Notes: generated by a model not told the origin, from the sequence alone. A DNA stretch of 64,000 nt from CAYNZP01 sp964401835 (GCA_964401835.1 CAYNZP010000001.1:340154-404153), one strand, 5' to 3'. Shown: positions 24,534 through 34,276, counted from the first letter of the stretch. Program-made: numbers and translations.

Positions 24534-25369
24534 TGACAAAAGACACGGAAACAAAAATCGAATTGCCACTTGAGAATAAAGTTGTTTTGGTCACAGGCGC
24601 TGCCGGAGCGATTGGCTTTGGCATCTGCCAGAGATTGCTTGAAGCCGGGTGCAACCTTGTAGCTACGGATTTACCGGGCGAGAAGTTGGACGGTTTTGTG
24701 GAAGATATGAACCAAATCGTCCCCGGCAGGACTATTGGCGTTGGAATTGATGTAACGAACAAGGAATCGGTTGCAAAGGGTTTCGCCCAGGCCGTCGAAA
24801 AGTGGGGCGATGTGAATATTGTAGTGCATAATGCCGGCATTGCCTTGGTATCGAAGCTGCAAGACCTTGACATAGAAGTATTCCGCAAACTTGAGAAAGT
24901 TAATATCGAAGGAACGCTTCTGGTTATCGCCGAGGCGGCAAGGGTGTTTATTAAGCAGGGCGTCGGCGGTGACATGGTGATCATGTCCACCAAGAATGTT
25001 CCTTCACCCAGTGCCGGCTTTGGCGCTTACAGCGCGACCAAGGCGGCGTGTCATCAACTCGGCCGGATTGCAAGTCTGGAACTGGCTGAGCATGATGTTC
25101 GCGTAAACATGGTCGCACCCGATGCTGTATTTTCCGAGGGCAAATACAAATCTGGTTTGTGGGAAGAAGTGGGTGAGAACCGCATGAAGGTACGCGGACT
25201 TGACGAAAAAGGCCTGCACGAATACTACCGCAGCCGAAATCTCTTAAAAGCCAAAGTTACCGGTCGCCATGTAGCAAATGCAGTTATGTATTTTGTGACG
25301 CGGCAGAGCCCGACAACTGGTGCTACAATTCCCGTCGATGGCGGCCTACCTGACGCAACACCGCGATAA
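24533..25369 (+). CDS. SDR family oxidoreductase (RhaD-partner type)
   Basis: 278-residue short-chain dehydrogenase. The NAD(P)-binding TGAAGAIGFGIC is near residues 20-31 and the catalytic YSATKAA around 165-171, after the catalytic-Ser region MSTKNVPSPSAGFGA. With the adjacent class II aldolase it corresponds to the two halves of the bifunctional aldolase/short-chain dehydrogenase (YuxG/RhaAD) proteins, here as separate genes in the opposite order. In those proteins the SDR oxidises the lactaldehyde released by the aldolase. The start overlaps the epimerase stop by one base. Confidence 0.85.
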   Translation: MTKDTETKIELPLENKVVLVTGAAGAIGFGICQRLLEAGCNLVATDLPGEKLDGFVEDMNQIVPGRTIGVGIDVTNKESVAKGFAQAVEKWGDVNIVVHNAGIALVSKLQDLDIEVFRKLEKVNIEGTLLVIAEAARVFIKQGVGGDMVIMSTKNVPSPSAGFGAYSATKAACHQLGRIASLELAEHDVRVNMVAPDAVFSEGKYKSGLWEEVGENRMKVRGLDEKGLHEYYRSRNLLKAKVTGRHVANAVMYFVTRQSPTTGATIPVDGGLPDATPR

Positions 25370-25394
25370 TTTTATTTAACTAAGTGATGGGAAC

Positions 25395-26552
25395 ATGGAT
25401 AAAACTTTATCGCAGCTTATCAGGATTTCGAACACGGTTGGCAAGGACAGTTCGCTCGTTCAGGGTGTAGGTGGGAACACTTCCGTTAAGACCAGCGATG
25501 GCGAGCATATGTACATAAAGGCCAGCGGAACTGCGCTTAAAGACATGAGCGCCAAAAAGGGCTGGCGCCGGCTAGGCATAAATGCGGTTAGGGAGATATT
25601 TGCCGATAAGCCTTTGGCGGCGATGGATGTTAATTCTCGCGAATTGAAAATGGTCAAGCATTTGCAATCGGCCTGTGACGATAATATTAAAAGCGATGTG
25701 CGTCCCTCCGTGGAATCACCGTTGCACGTTATTCTCGACAAATGCGTAATTCATCTCCACGCCTTAGCAGTGCTTTCTTACGCCAGTGCAAAAAACGGTA
25801 AGGCCAGAATATTTGAGCTGTTCGAAAAGGAGGAATTTCCACCGTTATGGGTTCCCTATGCGGACCCAGGTTTTTCTTTGGGGGTAAAGGCCTTTAATCT
25901 TGTTAGTAAGTATAAAAGGCAGTACGGGCGAAACCCGTCAATAATGGTTCTTGAAAAACACGGCCTTCTTGTGGCGGCGGATACTCCGGATAAGACATTG
26001 CGTTTGGTACGAAAAGTGATTAAGCGTTGCAAATCAGGATTAACAAAACCTGGCGCAACTGCAAATATTAAAATTAAAAAACAGGATACAGATCGCATTG
26101 AGCGGAGTATTTCTAAAGCACTGCTGATAACCGGCGGTAAAAAATTGAAGGTAAGCTACTTTGCCAGCAAAACTGTTTCGGCGATTTTGCGTAGATCTGA
26201 TGTCAAGGAACTGGTTAAATCGCCTCCGCTGACCCCCGATGAAATGGGGTTTGTCGCTAGTCCAATAATGTGGCTGGAAAACATTGAACACCAAAACTTA
26301 ATAAACAAAATAGTTTCAAGCATTCGTAAAGGTAAGAAGATTCCGGCAGCTTTTCTGGTTAGCGGGGTGGGGCTTTTTGTTGTCGGCAATGCAAAGATGA
26401 CTGCGATTGTCGGGGATATTGTTGCGGCTTCATTGTTCATAAGAAGTAACGCTCAGGATATGGGTGGAATTAACGGCCTGAATAGGCGGCAGCGAGATTT
26501 TATCGATAGTTGGGAAGCAGAAAAGTTTCGAATCCAGCTGGCGAGTAAATGA
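25395..26552 (+). CDS. Class II aldolase/adducin family protein (rhamnulose-1-phosphate aldolase-like)
   Basis: 385-residue protein resembling the aldolase half of bifunctional RhaAD. The N-terminus QGVGGNTSVKTSDGEHMYIKASGTALKDM is the family signature. The zinc-site His residues are in VIHLHALAVLSYA (residues about 118-130) and a second His in VLEKHGLLVAADT (about 200). The C-terminal part (about 280-385) forms the extension seen in bifunctional enzymes, but the SDR domain is missing and is encoded just upstream. It is expected to split a ketose 1-phosphate into DHAP and an aldehyde. Last gene of the lsrF operon. Confidence 0.85.
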   Translation: MDKTLSQLIRISNTVGKDSSLVQGVGGNTSVKTSDGEHMYIKASGTALKDMSAKKGWRRLGINAVREIFADKPLAAMDVNSRELKMVKHLQSACDDNIKSDVRPSVESPLHVILDKCVIHLHALAVLSYASAKNGKARIFELFEKEEFPPLWVPYADPGFSLGVKAFNLVSKYKRQYGRNPSIMVLEKHGLLVAADTPDKTLRLVRKVIKRCKSGLTKPGATANIKIKKQDTDRIERSISKALLITGGKKLKVSYFASKTVSAILRRSDVKELVKSPPLTPDEMGFVASPIMWLENIEHQNLINKIVSSIRKGKKIPAAFLVSGVGLFVVGNAKMTAIVGDIVAASLFIRSNAQDMGGINGLNRRQRDFIDSWEAEKFRIQLASK

Positions 26553-26565
26553 ATCCTCGAATATA

Positions 26566-26590
26566 TCTTTGTCGCTAGCTCCGACAAAGA
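26566..26590. terminator. Perfect hairpin between convergent genes
   Basis: Nine-base arms TCTTTGTCG (26566-26574) and CGACAAAGA (26582-26590) around a seven-base loop, 14 bases after the aldolase stop and facing the convergent AraC gene. There is no T-run on either side, so termination efficiency is uncertain. Confidence 0.45.
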
Positions 26591-26734
26591 ACCGTGCAGT
26601 ACCTATCTCACTTTTGGGTTTACATCCAAACGTGCAGTTCAATTTTTATAAACCAGGTCTTAATAATTGTATAGCTGTGATTTGCTAACTTTTCAGGAAG
26701 TTGTCACAAGCATGGCAAGATTTCCATCCCAAAT

Positions 26735-27670
26735 TCAGGGATTAGAAATTGTCAGCCGTGGTATTACCTCGGCTGCAAAACGCCGGCTGCCGCATTGTCT
26801 GTAGGTGCTCGGGGTGATGCCTTCCTCTTTGGAAAAGGCTCTTGAAAAGCTATGCACAGTCGCAAATCCCGTTTCTATGGCAATTTCAGATAATGTTTTG
26901 TTGCTTGAAAACATCAGTTCCTTGGCTTTGCGAATTCGCATGCGTCGAATATAAGTTCGTGTGGAACAGCCAAAAAGTTGCTTGAACAACACGTGAAAGC
27001 GACTTGTAGATAAGTGGCACATCTTGGCAAGCTCACCTACACTTAATGTTTCATGGCATTGATCGCGAATAACATCTGAAATGTGTTCTAATCCCAACAC
27101 ATGTCGATTGTCTTGATGTAGAATTCCCTGCTTTCCCCTAAGCAATTCGCCGACGATTTGTGCCAATAATCCCGAAAGGCAAAACTCAGTATAGGGCTGA
27201 CCGCGAATTGACTCTACAATCAATATGTCCACCAATTCCCCAACATACCTGTTGTTGTAAGAGCGAATTCTTCCATCTAATGCCTTGATCTCTTGGCTCT
27301 GGATTTTGGGATGCATTAACATTTGATAACTGGTCAAATTTGTCGTTCCGCCCGGAATGTGAAAGGCCCAATTGCTACGGTGTGGGTCGAATTGAATGTC
27401 GAAATGCACAAAAGACAAAGTCATGGAGGGACTTTCCCCTCGCATGTCGATCAGTTTATCCGGTGGAACCCAGAAAAGGTCATTTGCGGCAACTTCATAA
27501 GAGTTTTCCCCCAAAGTGAATACACCTCTTCCGCTTTTTATGAATAGCAGAAGGAAATCGAGAAGTTTTCGCGTGGGAGTATGCCAGGCAGGTCTTGTTA
27601 CCTCCCCGCAAAACCGCACATACGGTTTGCTCCGGGAAAGAAGTTCAAAAAAAGTCGTTTGCTTAACCAT
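26735..27670 (-). CDS. AraC family transcriptional regulator
   Basis: 311-residue regulator. The N-terminal cupin-like sensor domain (about residues 20-170) includes SGRGVFTLGENSYEVAANDLFWVPPDKL. The C-terminal double helix-turn-helix (about 205-300) has TLSVGELAKMCHLSTSRFHVLFKQLFG and the family signature KELMFSSNKTLSEIAIETGFATVHSFSRAFSKEEGITPSTYR. It is transcribed away from the zinc alcohol dehydrogenase gene, with 166 bases between the starts, so it probably controls that operon in response to a sugar or its breakdown product. Confidence 0.92.
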   Translation of the reverse strand: MVKQTTFFELLSRSKPYVRFCGEVTRPAWHTPTRKLLDFLLLFIKSGRGVFTLGENSYEVAANDLFWVPPDKLIDMRGESPSMTLSFVHFDIQFDPHRSNWAFHIPGGTTNLTSYQMLMHPKIQSQEIKALDGRIRSYNNRYVGELVDILIVESIRGQPYTEFCLSGLLAQIVGELLRGKQGILHQDNRHVLGLEHISDVIRDQCHETLSVGELAKMCHLSTSRFHVLFKQLFGCSTRTYIRRMRIRKAKELMFSSNKTLSEIAIETGFATVHSFSRAFSKEEGITPSTYRQCGSRRFAAEVIPRLTISNP

Positions 27671-27836
27671 AAAACAGTCGATTCGGATACATTTAAAAAG
27701 GTCCAGCCAAAGACAAATCTGCTTTTAACCTAATATAATAGGAACAAGATGAAAAGAAAAGACCTTTTTGATAAACCGTTTAGGGTACAGAAAGCCGTTA
27801 CTAGAGTGTTTTTCAATGCCGGAGAAAGGAACTTAT

Positions 27837-28883
27837 ATGATGCAAGCTGCTGTCTATCAGGGCCCTGGTGATATTCGTTTGGAGGAAGTGCCTATTCCCC
27901 AAAAGGCGGCCGACAACCTCCTTGTCAAGGTTGCATTCTGTGCAATTTGCGGGACAGATTTGAAACTGGCTACGGTTGGATATCCTCGATGCCACCCCCC
28001 TCGCATCATCGGCCATGAAATGGTCGGAGTCGTGGAACATGTCGGCGACAGTGTCGCGGGGTTCGAGCTTGGGGATCGTGTTACCCTGGCTACCACAATT
28101 CCCTGTGGCAAGTGTCAATATTGTCACATGGGACGCGGCAACGTTTGCAATAACTCTAAACCAATCAGCTATGATTTTGATGGAGCCTTTGCTGAATATC
28201 TGGCAGTGCCACCGGAAGCTTTACAGCAAGGCAACGCCGTCAAAGTCTCAAATAAAATTCTTGATAAAGATGCTGCACTGAGTGAACCGGCCAGTTGTGC
28301 CGTCAATGGTATGACTTTGGCTGGGGTAAAACAGGGCGATAAAGTACTTATTGTTGGCGGTGGTCCACTAGGTGCAATCCATGCATCGCTTTGTCTGGCG
28401 TATGGCTCTGAAAAGGTGATGATCGTGGAGCAATCTGAAAAGCGTCTGGATATGCTTCGCCAAATCAGTGGCATTCAAGTTATTGATGGCGTTAAGGAAG
28501 ATGTTGAAAGTATTGTCAAAAACGCAACTGATAACCTTGGAGTGGATGTGGCTATCATTTGTGCGCCGAATCGAATACCTCAGCAAGATGGGCTTAATTA
28601 TGTCCGCAAAGGTGGGGCCGTCTGTCTTTTTGCAAGCTTACCTAAAGGTGATTCATTAATCGAACTCGACAGTCGGCTCATTCACTACAACGAGTTACGC
28701 ATCGTCGGTACTTCCGACAGCCGGCCTGAGCATGTTAAAACAGTGCTTGATCTGTTGGAATCGAAGAAACTTGATTTCAGTGGCGTAATTACACATGAGC
28801 TTCCTTTGTCAAAATTACACGAAGGATTGGATCTCATGAAAAGCAGAGACTGCCTAAAAGTATTGATTAAACCGGGAGAATGA
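27837..28883 (+). CDS. Zinc-dependent medium-chain alcohol/polyol dehydrogenase
   Basis: 348-residue MDR enzyme of the sorbitol/threonine/butanediol dehydrogenase type. The catalytic zinc ligand is Cys in FCAICGTDLK; GHEMVGVVEHVG gives the His-Glu pair. Structural-zinc cysteines are in ATTIPCGKCQYCHMGRGNVC. The NAD-binding GGGPLGAIHASL follows near residue 180. The AAGGA at 27826-27830 places the start at ATG 27837 (or 27840), not at the upstream ATG 27768. The end overlaps an alternative ATG of the next SDR gene. It oxidises a secondary alcohol or polyol; the exact substrate is unknown. Confidence 0.88.
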   Translation: MMQAAVYQGPGDIRLEEVPIPQKAADNLLVKVAFCAICGTDLKLATVGYPRCHPPRIIGHEMVGVVEHVGDSVAGFELGDRVTLATTIPCGKCQYCHMGRGNVCNNSKPISYDFDGAFAEYLAVPPEALQQGNAVKVSNKILDKDAALSEPASCAVNGMTLAGVKQGDKVLIVGGGPLGAIHASLCLAYGSEKVMIVEQSEKRLDMLRQISGIQVIDGVKEDVESIVKNATDNLGVDVAIICAPNRIPQQDGLNYVRKGGAVCLFASLPKGDSLIELDSRLIHYNELRIVGTSDSRPEHVKTVLDLLESKKLDFSGVITHELPLSKLHEGLDLMKSRDCLKVLIKPGE

Positions 28884-28885
28884 AG

Positions 28886-29653
28886 ATGAAGCTGGAAGGC
28901 AAGGTTGCTGTTGTTACAGGCGGAGCTCGTGGTATTGGCGAGGGTATCTGTCGTGAATTTGCCAAAGAGGGAGCCCAGGTTGTCGTGTTGGACCTGGACG
29001 AAGCAGTTGCTCGTGGCATGGCCAGTGAGCTGGGAGAAAAGTCCCTGTCGTTTTCCTGCAATGTTGCTAAAAAAGATGAAGTCGAAAGTGTCGTTGCTGC
29101 GATTCACGCGTCTTGTAAGAAAATCGATATCTGGGTTAATAATGCTGGAGTTTCTTACATTGTCCCCTCGCTGGAATGTACAGAAGCTACCTGGCGTAAA
29201 ACTATCGATATTAACTTGACTGGCACTTTCTGGTGTTGCCAGGCTGCTACAAAGATAATGTCGGAACAAAAAAGTGGCGTGATTCTGAACATGTCTTCTC
29301 AGTCAGGAAAAACTGGCAATTCTCATTATGCCGCTTACTGCGCCAGCAAATTTGGAATTATCGGCTTGACACAATCGTTGGCGGTGGAATTTGCCTCACA
29401 TGGAATTCGTGTAAATACACTTTGTCCTGGAGTCGTTTTTACGCCTTTATGGAACGATATGATTTCGGACTATGCCGCTAAACGAGATATGCAGATAAAT
29501 GAAGTTAAACCCTACCTGGAGAGCAAAATTCCCCTTGGCCGCTTGGGCAAAACAACCGACATAGCCAAACTCGCTGTATTTCTTGCCAGCGACGATGCCA
29601 CATATATAACGGGCCAGGCAATTAACGTTTCAGGTGGAGCTGTAATGCACTAG
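28886..29653 (+). CDS. SDR family oxidoreductase
   Basis: 255-residue classical short-chain dehydrogenase. TGGARGIGEGIC binds the cofactor, NNAGVSY is the NNAG motif, and the catalytic triad runs through NMSSQSGKTGNSHYAAYCASKFG (Ser, Tyr, Lys). The C-terminus DDATYITGQAINVSGGAVMH is typical. GGGAG lies 7 bases before ATG 28886 but only one base from the alternative ATG 28880, so 28886 is chosen. It is three bases downstream of the alcohol dehydrogenase stop. Likely acts on a polyol, acetoin/butanediol or ketose in the same pathway. Confidence 0.88.
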   Translation: MKLEGKVAVVTGGARGIGEGICREFAKEGAQVVVLDLDEAVARGMASELGEKSLSFSCNVAKKDEVESVVAAIHASCKKIDIWVNNAGVSYIVPSLECTEATWRKTIDINLTGTFWCCQAATKIMSEQKSGVILNMSSQSGKTGNSHYAAYCASKFGIIGLTQSLAVEFASHGIRVNTLCPGVVFTPLWNDMISDYAAKRDMQINEVKPYLESKIPLGRLGKTTDIAKLAVFLASDDATYITGQAINVSGGAVMH

Positions 29654-29669
29654 CTATTTATTTTTCCAC

Positions 29670-30614
29670 ATGGTTAATGAAAATAAAAAAAACGATCTGG
29701 CTTGTTTTGGAATTATGGTTGTCGATGTCCTTGCCAAAACCATTGACAAATTTCCGCAACCGGATACTTCCATTTATTTTGACGCTATGGAAATTCATGG
29801 GGGTGGATGTGCATATAACACGGCAGTAGGGGCGGCTCGCCTCGGATTAAATACCACAATATTGGGTGCGACAGGAAAAGACGTCTTCGGCGACAAGCTT
29901 TGTCAGGGTTTAGAATCAGAAGGAATCGACATAAGCGGAGTTTTGCGAAACTCGGAGGCAAATACCGGTTTTTCTTTTGTTATGGTGCCGGCCAACGGTG
30001 ACAGGCGTATCTATCACACCCCCGGGGTTAACGCCTATTTTCATGTGGATGACATACATCTCGAAATTATCGCTGAATCGAAAATTCTGCATTATGCGGG
30101 CATGGGACTGCTTCCGGAAATAGATGGTGAACCTGCCGCAGAGTTGCTTCGATTTGCACAGTCAAAAGGGGTATTAACAAGCCTTGATCCCGTATTTCAA
30201 CAAGATCTTGCTTCAATTGTTCCGCCGTGCCTTCCTTATCTCGACTACTGCTTTCCAAACGATACTGAAGCCGAACTCATCACGGGGTATAAAAAGACTG
30301 AAGATCAACTTTCATCCTTGCTTGACCACGGACTCAAGACGGCTATCATTACGCTTGGCGAGGATGGAGCTCTCATAGGCACCGGTTCTGAAAGATTTGA
30401 AATCCCCGCCTTTCCAGTTGATGTAGTAGATACGTGCGGAGCAGGCGACACATTTATCTCTGGATTCCTTAACGCTATCACCAAGAATTATTCCCTTACT
30501 GAAGCTGCGTACTTTGCTGCGGCAACAGCAGCTCATTGTGTTTCCGCTGTCGGTGCGACTAATGGGATTCCTGCAGCAAAAGTAATTCAAGCCTTTGTGC
30601 AGAAAAGGACCTAA
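29670..30614 (+). CDS. PfkB family carbohydrate kinase
   Basis: 314-residue ribokinase-type sugar kinase. The N-terminal GGGCAYNTAVGAARLG (about residues 48-63) is the family's substrate-side glycine motif, and DTCGAGDTFISGFLNAI (about 252-268) carries the catalytic Asp and anion hole. The gene is followed after two bases by the class II aldolase gene, so it probably phosphorylates the ketose or keto-acid that the aldolase splits. Candidate substrates are a ketose 1- or 6-phosphate, or 2-keto-3-deoxygluconate; sequence alone cannot decide. Confidence 0.9.
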   Translation: MVNENKKNDLACFGIMVVDVLAKTIDKFPQPDTSIYFDAMEIHGGGCAYNTAVGAARLGLNTTILGATGKDVFGDKLCQGLESEGIDISGVLRNSEANTGFSFVMVPANGDRRIYHTPGVNAYFHVDDIHLEIIAESKILHYAGMGLLPEIDGEPAAELLRFAQSKGVLTSLDPVFQQDLASIVPPCLPYLDYCFPNDTEAELITGYKKTEDQLSSLLDHGLKTAIITLGEDGALIGTGSERFEIPAFPVDVVDTCGAGDTFISGFLNAITKNYSLTEAAYFAAATAAHCVSAVGATNGIPAAKVIQAFVQKRT

Positions 30615-30616
30615 AC

Positions 30617-31660
30617 ATGCCGTTGATTACCGATTACCAAGCTGTGAAAGACGTATACCGAGAGGCTACTGAGCTTGGAGCTGGCCTACCGGTATATTGC
30701 TCTGAAGATCGTGAAACACTTGAGGCTATCCTTGCTGCAGCGTTGGAATATGGCAAGACAATAGGCGTTGAGGATCTGCCCATCATTCCAGCCTGGACAT
30801 GTCGCTACCCATCACGTGGGCAGATGACATTACTGACCGCCTGTGGCGGTCCAGTGCTTGGTACGAAGATGATGTTTTCCGACCTTGAACTTTTCATGAG
30901 TGAAACCAGCCCCTATCGAAAGCTACGGGTTTTGCCGCATCTGGACCATGGGTTTCCTTGGCTGGACATGGATGTTCTGGAAGGCTTTGTCGGTCAGTTT
31001 GCCTCTGTAATGTGCGACGCGAGCGAAAAACCTTTCGCCGAGAATATGGAGATAACAGCTCGTTACGTTGAAAAGGTCAAAGGTCGTGTTGTTGTGGAAG
31101 GGGCTGTCGATGAGATTTACGAATCTGGCGGTTCTGAAAAAAACGAACCTACCAGCGTCGAGCAGGCCCAAAAATATCTGAGCGAAACCGGCGTGGATAT
31201 TATCGTCCCCAACGTTGGCACCGAGCATCGCGCAACGGCCGACCAGGTTGAGTATCGCTCGGAAAGGGCACGGGAGATAAGTGCAGCCGTAGGCAAAATA
31301 CTTTGCCTGCACGGGACCTCTTCGGTTAAGCCGGAAGACTTGTCTCAAATACCCGACGATGGGTTCGTGAAGATAAATGTCTATACGACACTTGCTGTTA
31401 TGGGCGGACAAGCTCTTTCACGCCAGGTTTTGAATAACCTTGGAAATATATTCGGCGAGGAACAATTGAAAGAACTGGTCCAGCAAGGCGTTCTGGGTGA
31501 AGCGGTTTTGGCCGACAGCTACTCCGGGACAGAGCTTCCCATAAAGCCAAAACTGGCCCATGTTGCAAATCCGCCACGCCGTGATGCATGGTTCGCAGCC
31601 GTTCGTGACCGCTGCTGCGACTTTTTGAAAGTATTCAATTACCAGAACTTTGCAAAATAA
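30617..31660 (+). CDS. Class II ketose-bisphosphate aldolase family
   Basis: 347-residue zinc aldolase of the fructose/tagatose-bisphosphate aldolase family. Metal site: VLPHLDHGFPW (His and Asp), then VMCDASEKPFAENM, VEGAVDEIYE and the second His region LCLHGTSSV. The phosphate loop is in FVKINVYTTLAV. It diverges from housekeeping FbaA at the N-terminus (PVYCSEDRETLEAIL), suggesting a dedicated catabolic substrate. AAGGA lies before the ATG. It is the last gene coupled to the kinase; a 98-base gap separates it from the dehydrogenase complex genes. Confidence 0.85.
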   Translation: MPLITDYQAVKDVYREATELGAGLPVYCSEDRETLEAILAAALEYGKTIGVEDLPIIPAWTCRYPSRGQMTLLTACGGPVLGTKMMFSDLELFMSETSPYRKLRVLPHLDHGFPWLDMDVLEGFVGQFASVMCDASEKPFAENMEITARYVEKVKGRVVVEGAVDEIYESGGSEKNEPTSVEQAQKYLSETGVDIIVPNVGTEHRATADQVEYRSERAREISAAVGKILCLHGTSSVKPEDLSQIPDDGFVKINVYTTLAVMGGQALSRQVLNNLGNIFGEEQLKELVQQGVLGEAVLADSYSGTELPIKPKLAHVANPPRRDAWFAAVRDRCCDFLKVFNYQNFAK

Positions 31661-31758
31661 GCATGTTTAAAAGAGCTGGTATTTCATGGCTGTTTGATTA
31701 GCGGATAAAAAATCGTTACCAGTAATTACATAGAGAAAAGTTTTGTTGAGGTAATCCC

Positions 31759-34053
31759 ATGAAGAATCATGATATTTTGCCGGATTTTACGCCCAAGACT
31801 CTGGAATTCGGGAAGGTTCCCTGTTACTCCTATCAGGGAACGGTTGCGAAAGAGCTAACTGTTTATTTGAGTCCTGAGGAGGCTATCTTCTATTTGAAGT
31901 TGATGCGTCAAATCAGGTCCTTCGAGACCATGATTATTCAGCTCAGGTCCGGTCAGTTGATGCCATACGAGGGTTACCGTTTTTGTGGTGCGACTCATAT
32001 TTCAATTGGCGAAGAGGCTGTCGCGGTCGGAGCATGTTCATCTTTGCTTAGCAATGATTACATTACTTCAACACACCGCGGGCACGGCCATGGCATCGCC
32101 AAGGGCGCTTTCGCACTTAAACAATCCTCGTTAGATGAACTCAAAGAGTTCTGTGAGGGATTTGAGTCGGTCTCCGACAACGAAGACCTTTTCGAACGTG
32201 CTATGGATGTTCATATGTATCGCACCATGGCTGAGTTTATCGGGAAAGAGGATGGTTACTGCCGAGGTCGTGGAGGGGGAATGCATATTGCCGATTTTCA
32301 TTGTGGGCACCTTGGTGCAAACGCGATTGTTGGTGGCTCGATTCCGATCGCAACAGGTGCGGCTATGTCCATGATGCTACAAGATAAGGACAGTGTTACG
32401 CTTTGCTTCCACGGTGATGGCTCAACGAATAATGGCATATGGTCCGAGTCAGTCAACATGGCCTGCATGGCCCAATTCCGCGAAAAGGGTGTGCCGATTA
32501 TTTATTTAATTGAGAACAACCAGTATGGCATGACCGGTCAGGGCCATGGCGAGGTTACTGGAATAGATTGTCTTGCTCGCCGCGGCTTTGCTTATGCCGA
32601 AAACGGCATGCACGCTGAAGTTGTCAATGGCATGGATGTTCTGGCAGTGCGAGATGCTGTCGCAAGGGCAGCCGATATATGCCGCAAAAAAGACGGACCG
32701 GTTTTGCTTGAGGTTATGACCTATCGTTATGCCGGCCATACTCTTTCTGACCCAGAAAGATATAGAAGCAAGGAAGAATTGGCTGCGTGGAAGCAAGAAG
32801 ATGCCATTAATCGTTTGGAAAATCAGCTTATCGAGGCGGATATTCTGACGAAACAGCAAGCCGATGAATTGCGTAAGGATATCGAAGAGCATTCCAGAGA
32901 GATGATGATCAAGGCTGCCAACTCAACCGATCCTGATCCGAAAGATCTTTTAGATGGCTTGTCCAGCGATACAGACAGTAACGAGGTTGGCGATGAGCTG
33001 AAGACCGCCGAATATAATACATCATTGGTTCGAGACACACGCGACAAGGAAGGCAAGATGACCATGCGAAACGCGGTCAAGGAAGCTCTTGTCGAGGAGA
33101 TGATCCGTGATATTCGCGTTGTTTTTTATGGCGAGGATGTCGGCGAGCATGGCGGCGCTTTTGCAGTTACCGTTGGCATGCACGAGATATTCGGCAAGGA
33201 TCGCGTGTTTAACACAGCTATCTCTGAAGCAGCCATTTGCGGTTCAGCCGTTGGAATGGCCCTTACTGGCATGAGGCCGGTGATAGAACTTATGTTCATC
33301 GACTTCATTATGATGAGCATGGACCAGATTGGTAATCAGGCTGCCAAGTTTAAGTATATGTATGGCGGCAATGGAACCATCCCGTGGACCATGCGAACTA
33401 CGATTGGTGGCGGCAAGGGCTATGCCGGCCAGCATTCGCAGTCGCTGGAAGCGATACCCGCACATATCCCAGGACTCAAACTTGTCGCACCATCTACACC
33501 AGCCGATGCGAAGGGCTTGCTCAAGGCAGCCATTCGGGATGACAACCCCGTCATCGTTATGGAGCATCAGTTGCTCTACGCCGACAAGGGCGAGGTCCCC
33601 CAAGGCGATTACATTGTCCCGCTAGGCAAGGCTGCTATTACGCGTCAAGGAGCTGACGTTACGATTATAGCCTATTCATATATGGCAAAAGTTGCCCTGG
33701 AGGCAGCTGAACTGCTCGCCGAAAAGGGCGTAAGTGCTGAGGTTATCGATATACGTACACTCGTTCCACTGGATACGGAAACGATTATTGATTCGGTAAG
33801 CAAAACAAACCTGGCCGTTGTGCTTTCACAGGCTCCAAGGCGTTGTTCTTTTGCAGAGCATATAGCAGCCCAGGTAACCGAAAACACATTCGAGCATCTA
33901 AGGATGCCTGTAAAAATAATCTCCAGTGCAGCTGCACCGCCACCAATGGCGCCAAGCCTGGAGAAGGTATTCATGCCTAATGACCAGAAGGTTTGCAGTG
34001 AAGTTTTAGAAATGGTTAATGCAATTGCGCAGGAGACAGCAGATGGCAACTGA
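31759..34053 (+). CDS. Fused alpha-beta E1 of a 2-oxoacid (acetoin/pyruvate-type) dehydrogenase
   Basis: 764 residues comprising both E1 subunits, normally separate. The alpha half (about 35-375) contains the TPP motif HGDGSTNNGIWSESVNMA near residue 218 and the phosphorylation-loop region YRYAGHTLSDPERYRSKEE. A charged linker of about 55 residues follows. The beta half (from about 435) begins FYGEDVGEHGGAFAVT and contains AISEAAICGSAVGMALTGMRPV and RTTIGGGKGYAGQHSQSLEA. It decarboxylates a 2-oxoacid or cleaves acetoin, handing the acyl group to lipoate. It is followed by an 11-base overlap with a free lipoyl protein gene. TGAGGT lies before the ATG. Confidence 0.9.
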   Translation: MKNHDILPDFTPKTLEFGKVPCYSYQGTVAKELTVYLSPEEAIFYLKLMRQIRSFETMIIQLRSGQLMPYEGYRFCGATHISIGEEAVAVGACSSLLSNDYITSTHRGHGHGIAKGAFALKQSSLDELKEFCEGFESVSDNEDLFERAMDVHMYRTMAEFIGKEDGYCRGRGGGMHIADFHCGHLGANAIVGGSIPIATGAAMSMMLQDKDSVTLCFHGDGSTNNGIWSESVNMACMAQFREKGVPIIYLIENNQYGMTGQGHGEVTGIDCLARRGFAYAENGMHAEVVNGMDVLAVRDAVARAADICRKKDGPVLLEVMTYRYAGHTLSDPERYRSKEELAAWKQEDAINRLENQLIEADILTKQQADELRKDIEEHSREMMIKAANSTDPDPKDLLDGLSSDTDSNEVGDELKTAEYNTSLVRDTRDKEGKMTMRNAVKEALVEEMIRDIRVVFYGEDVGEHGGAFAVTVGMHEIFGKDRVFNTAISEAAICGSAVGMALTGMRPVIELMFIDFIMMSMDQIGNQAAKFKYMYGGNGTIPWTMRTTIGGGKGYAGQHSQSLEAIPAHIPGLKLVAPSTPADAKGLLKAAIRDDNPVIVMEHQLLYADKGEVPQGDYIVPLGKAAITRQGADVTIIAYSYMAKVALEAAELLAEKGVSAEVIDIRTLVPLDTETIIDSVSKTNLAVVLSQAPRRCSFAEHIAAQVTENTFEHLRMPVKIISSAAAPPPMAPSLEKVFMPNDQKVCSEVLEMVNAIAQETADGN

Positions 34054-34276
34054 AATAAGAATTCCAATCGTAGATGAAAGTACAGAAGAGGTCCGGATTT
34101 TACGGTGGGTCAAGCAAAAGGGCGAAAATGTATCTTCTGGCGATGTCCTCCTTGAGGTGGAAACCGACAAGGCGACCATGGAAGTGGAATCCTTCGCTGA
34201 TGGCGTTTTGCTGGAAGTTCTGGCCAATGAAAATGACACTGTTGCGGTCAATACGGTCGTTGCTATCGTTGGCTAG
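34043..34276 (+). CDS. Stand-alone lipoyl-carrier protein
   Basis: 77-residue protein consisting only of a biotin/lipoyl-attachment domain. The lipoylated residue is Lys43 in VETDKATMEVESFADGVLL. It starts at ATG 34043, 7 bases after GGAG, inside the end of the E1 gene; the frame upstream of this is non-conserved. In ordinary 2-oxoacid dehydrogenases this domain is the N-terminus of E2. Here it ends with a stop 40 bases before the E2 catalytic gene, which has its own ribosome binding site. The carrier would shuttle between E1 and E2. Confidence 0.85.
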   Translation: MATEIRIPIVDESTEEVRILRWVKQKGENVSSGDVLLEVETDKATMEVESFADGVLLEVLANENDTVAVNTVVAIVG

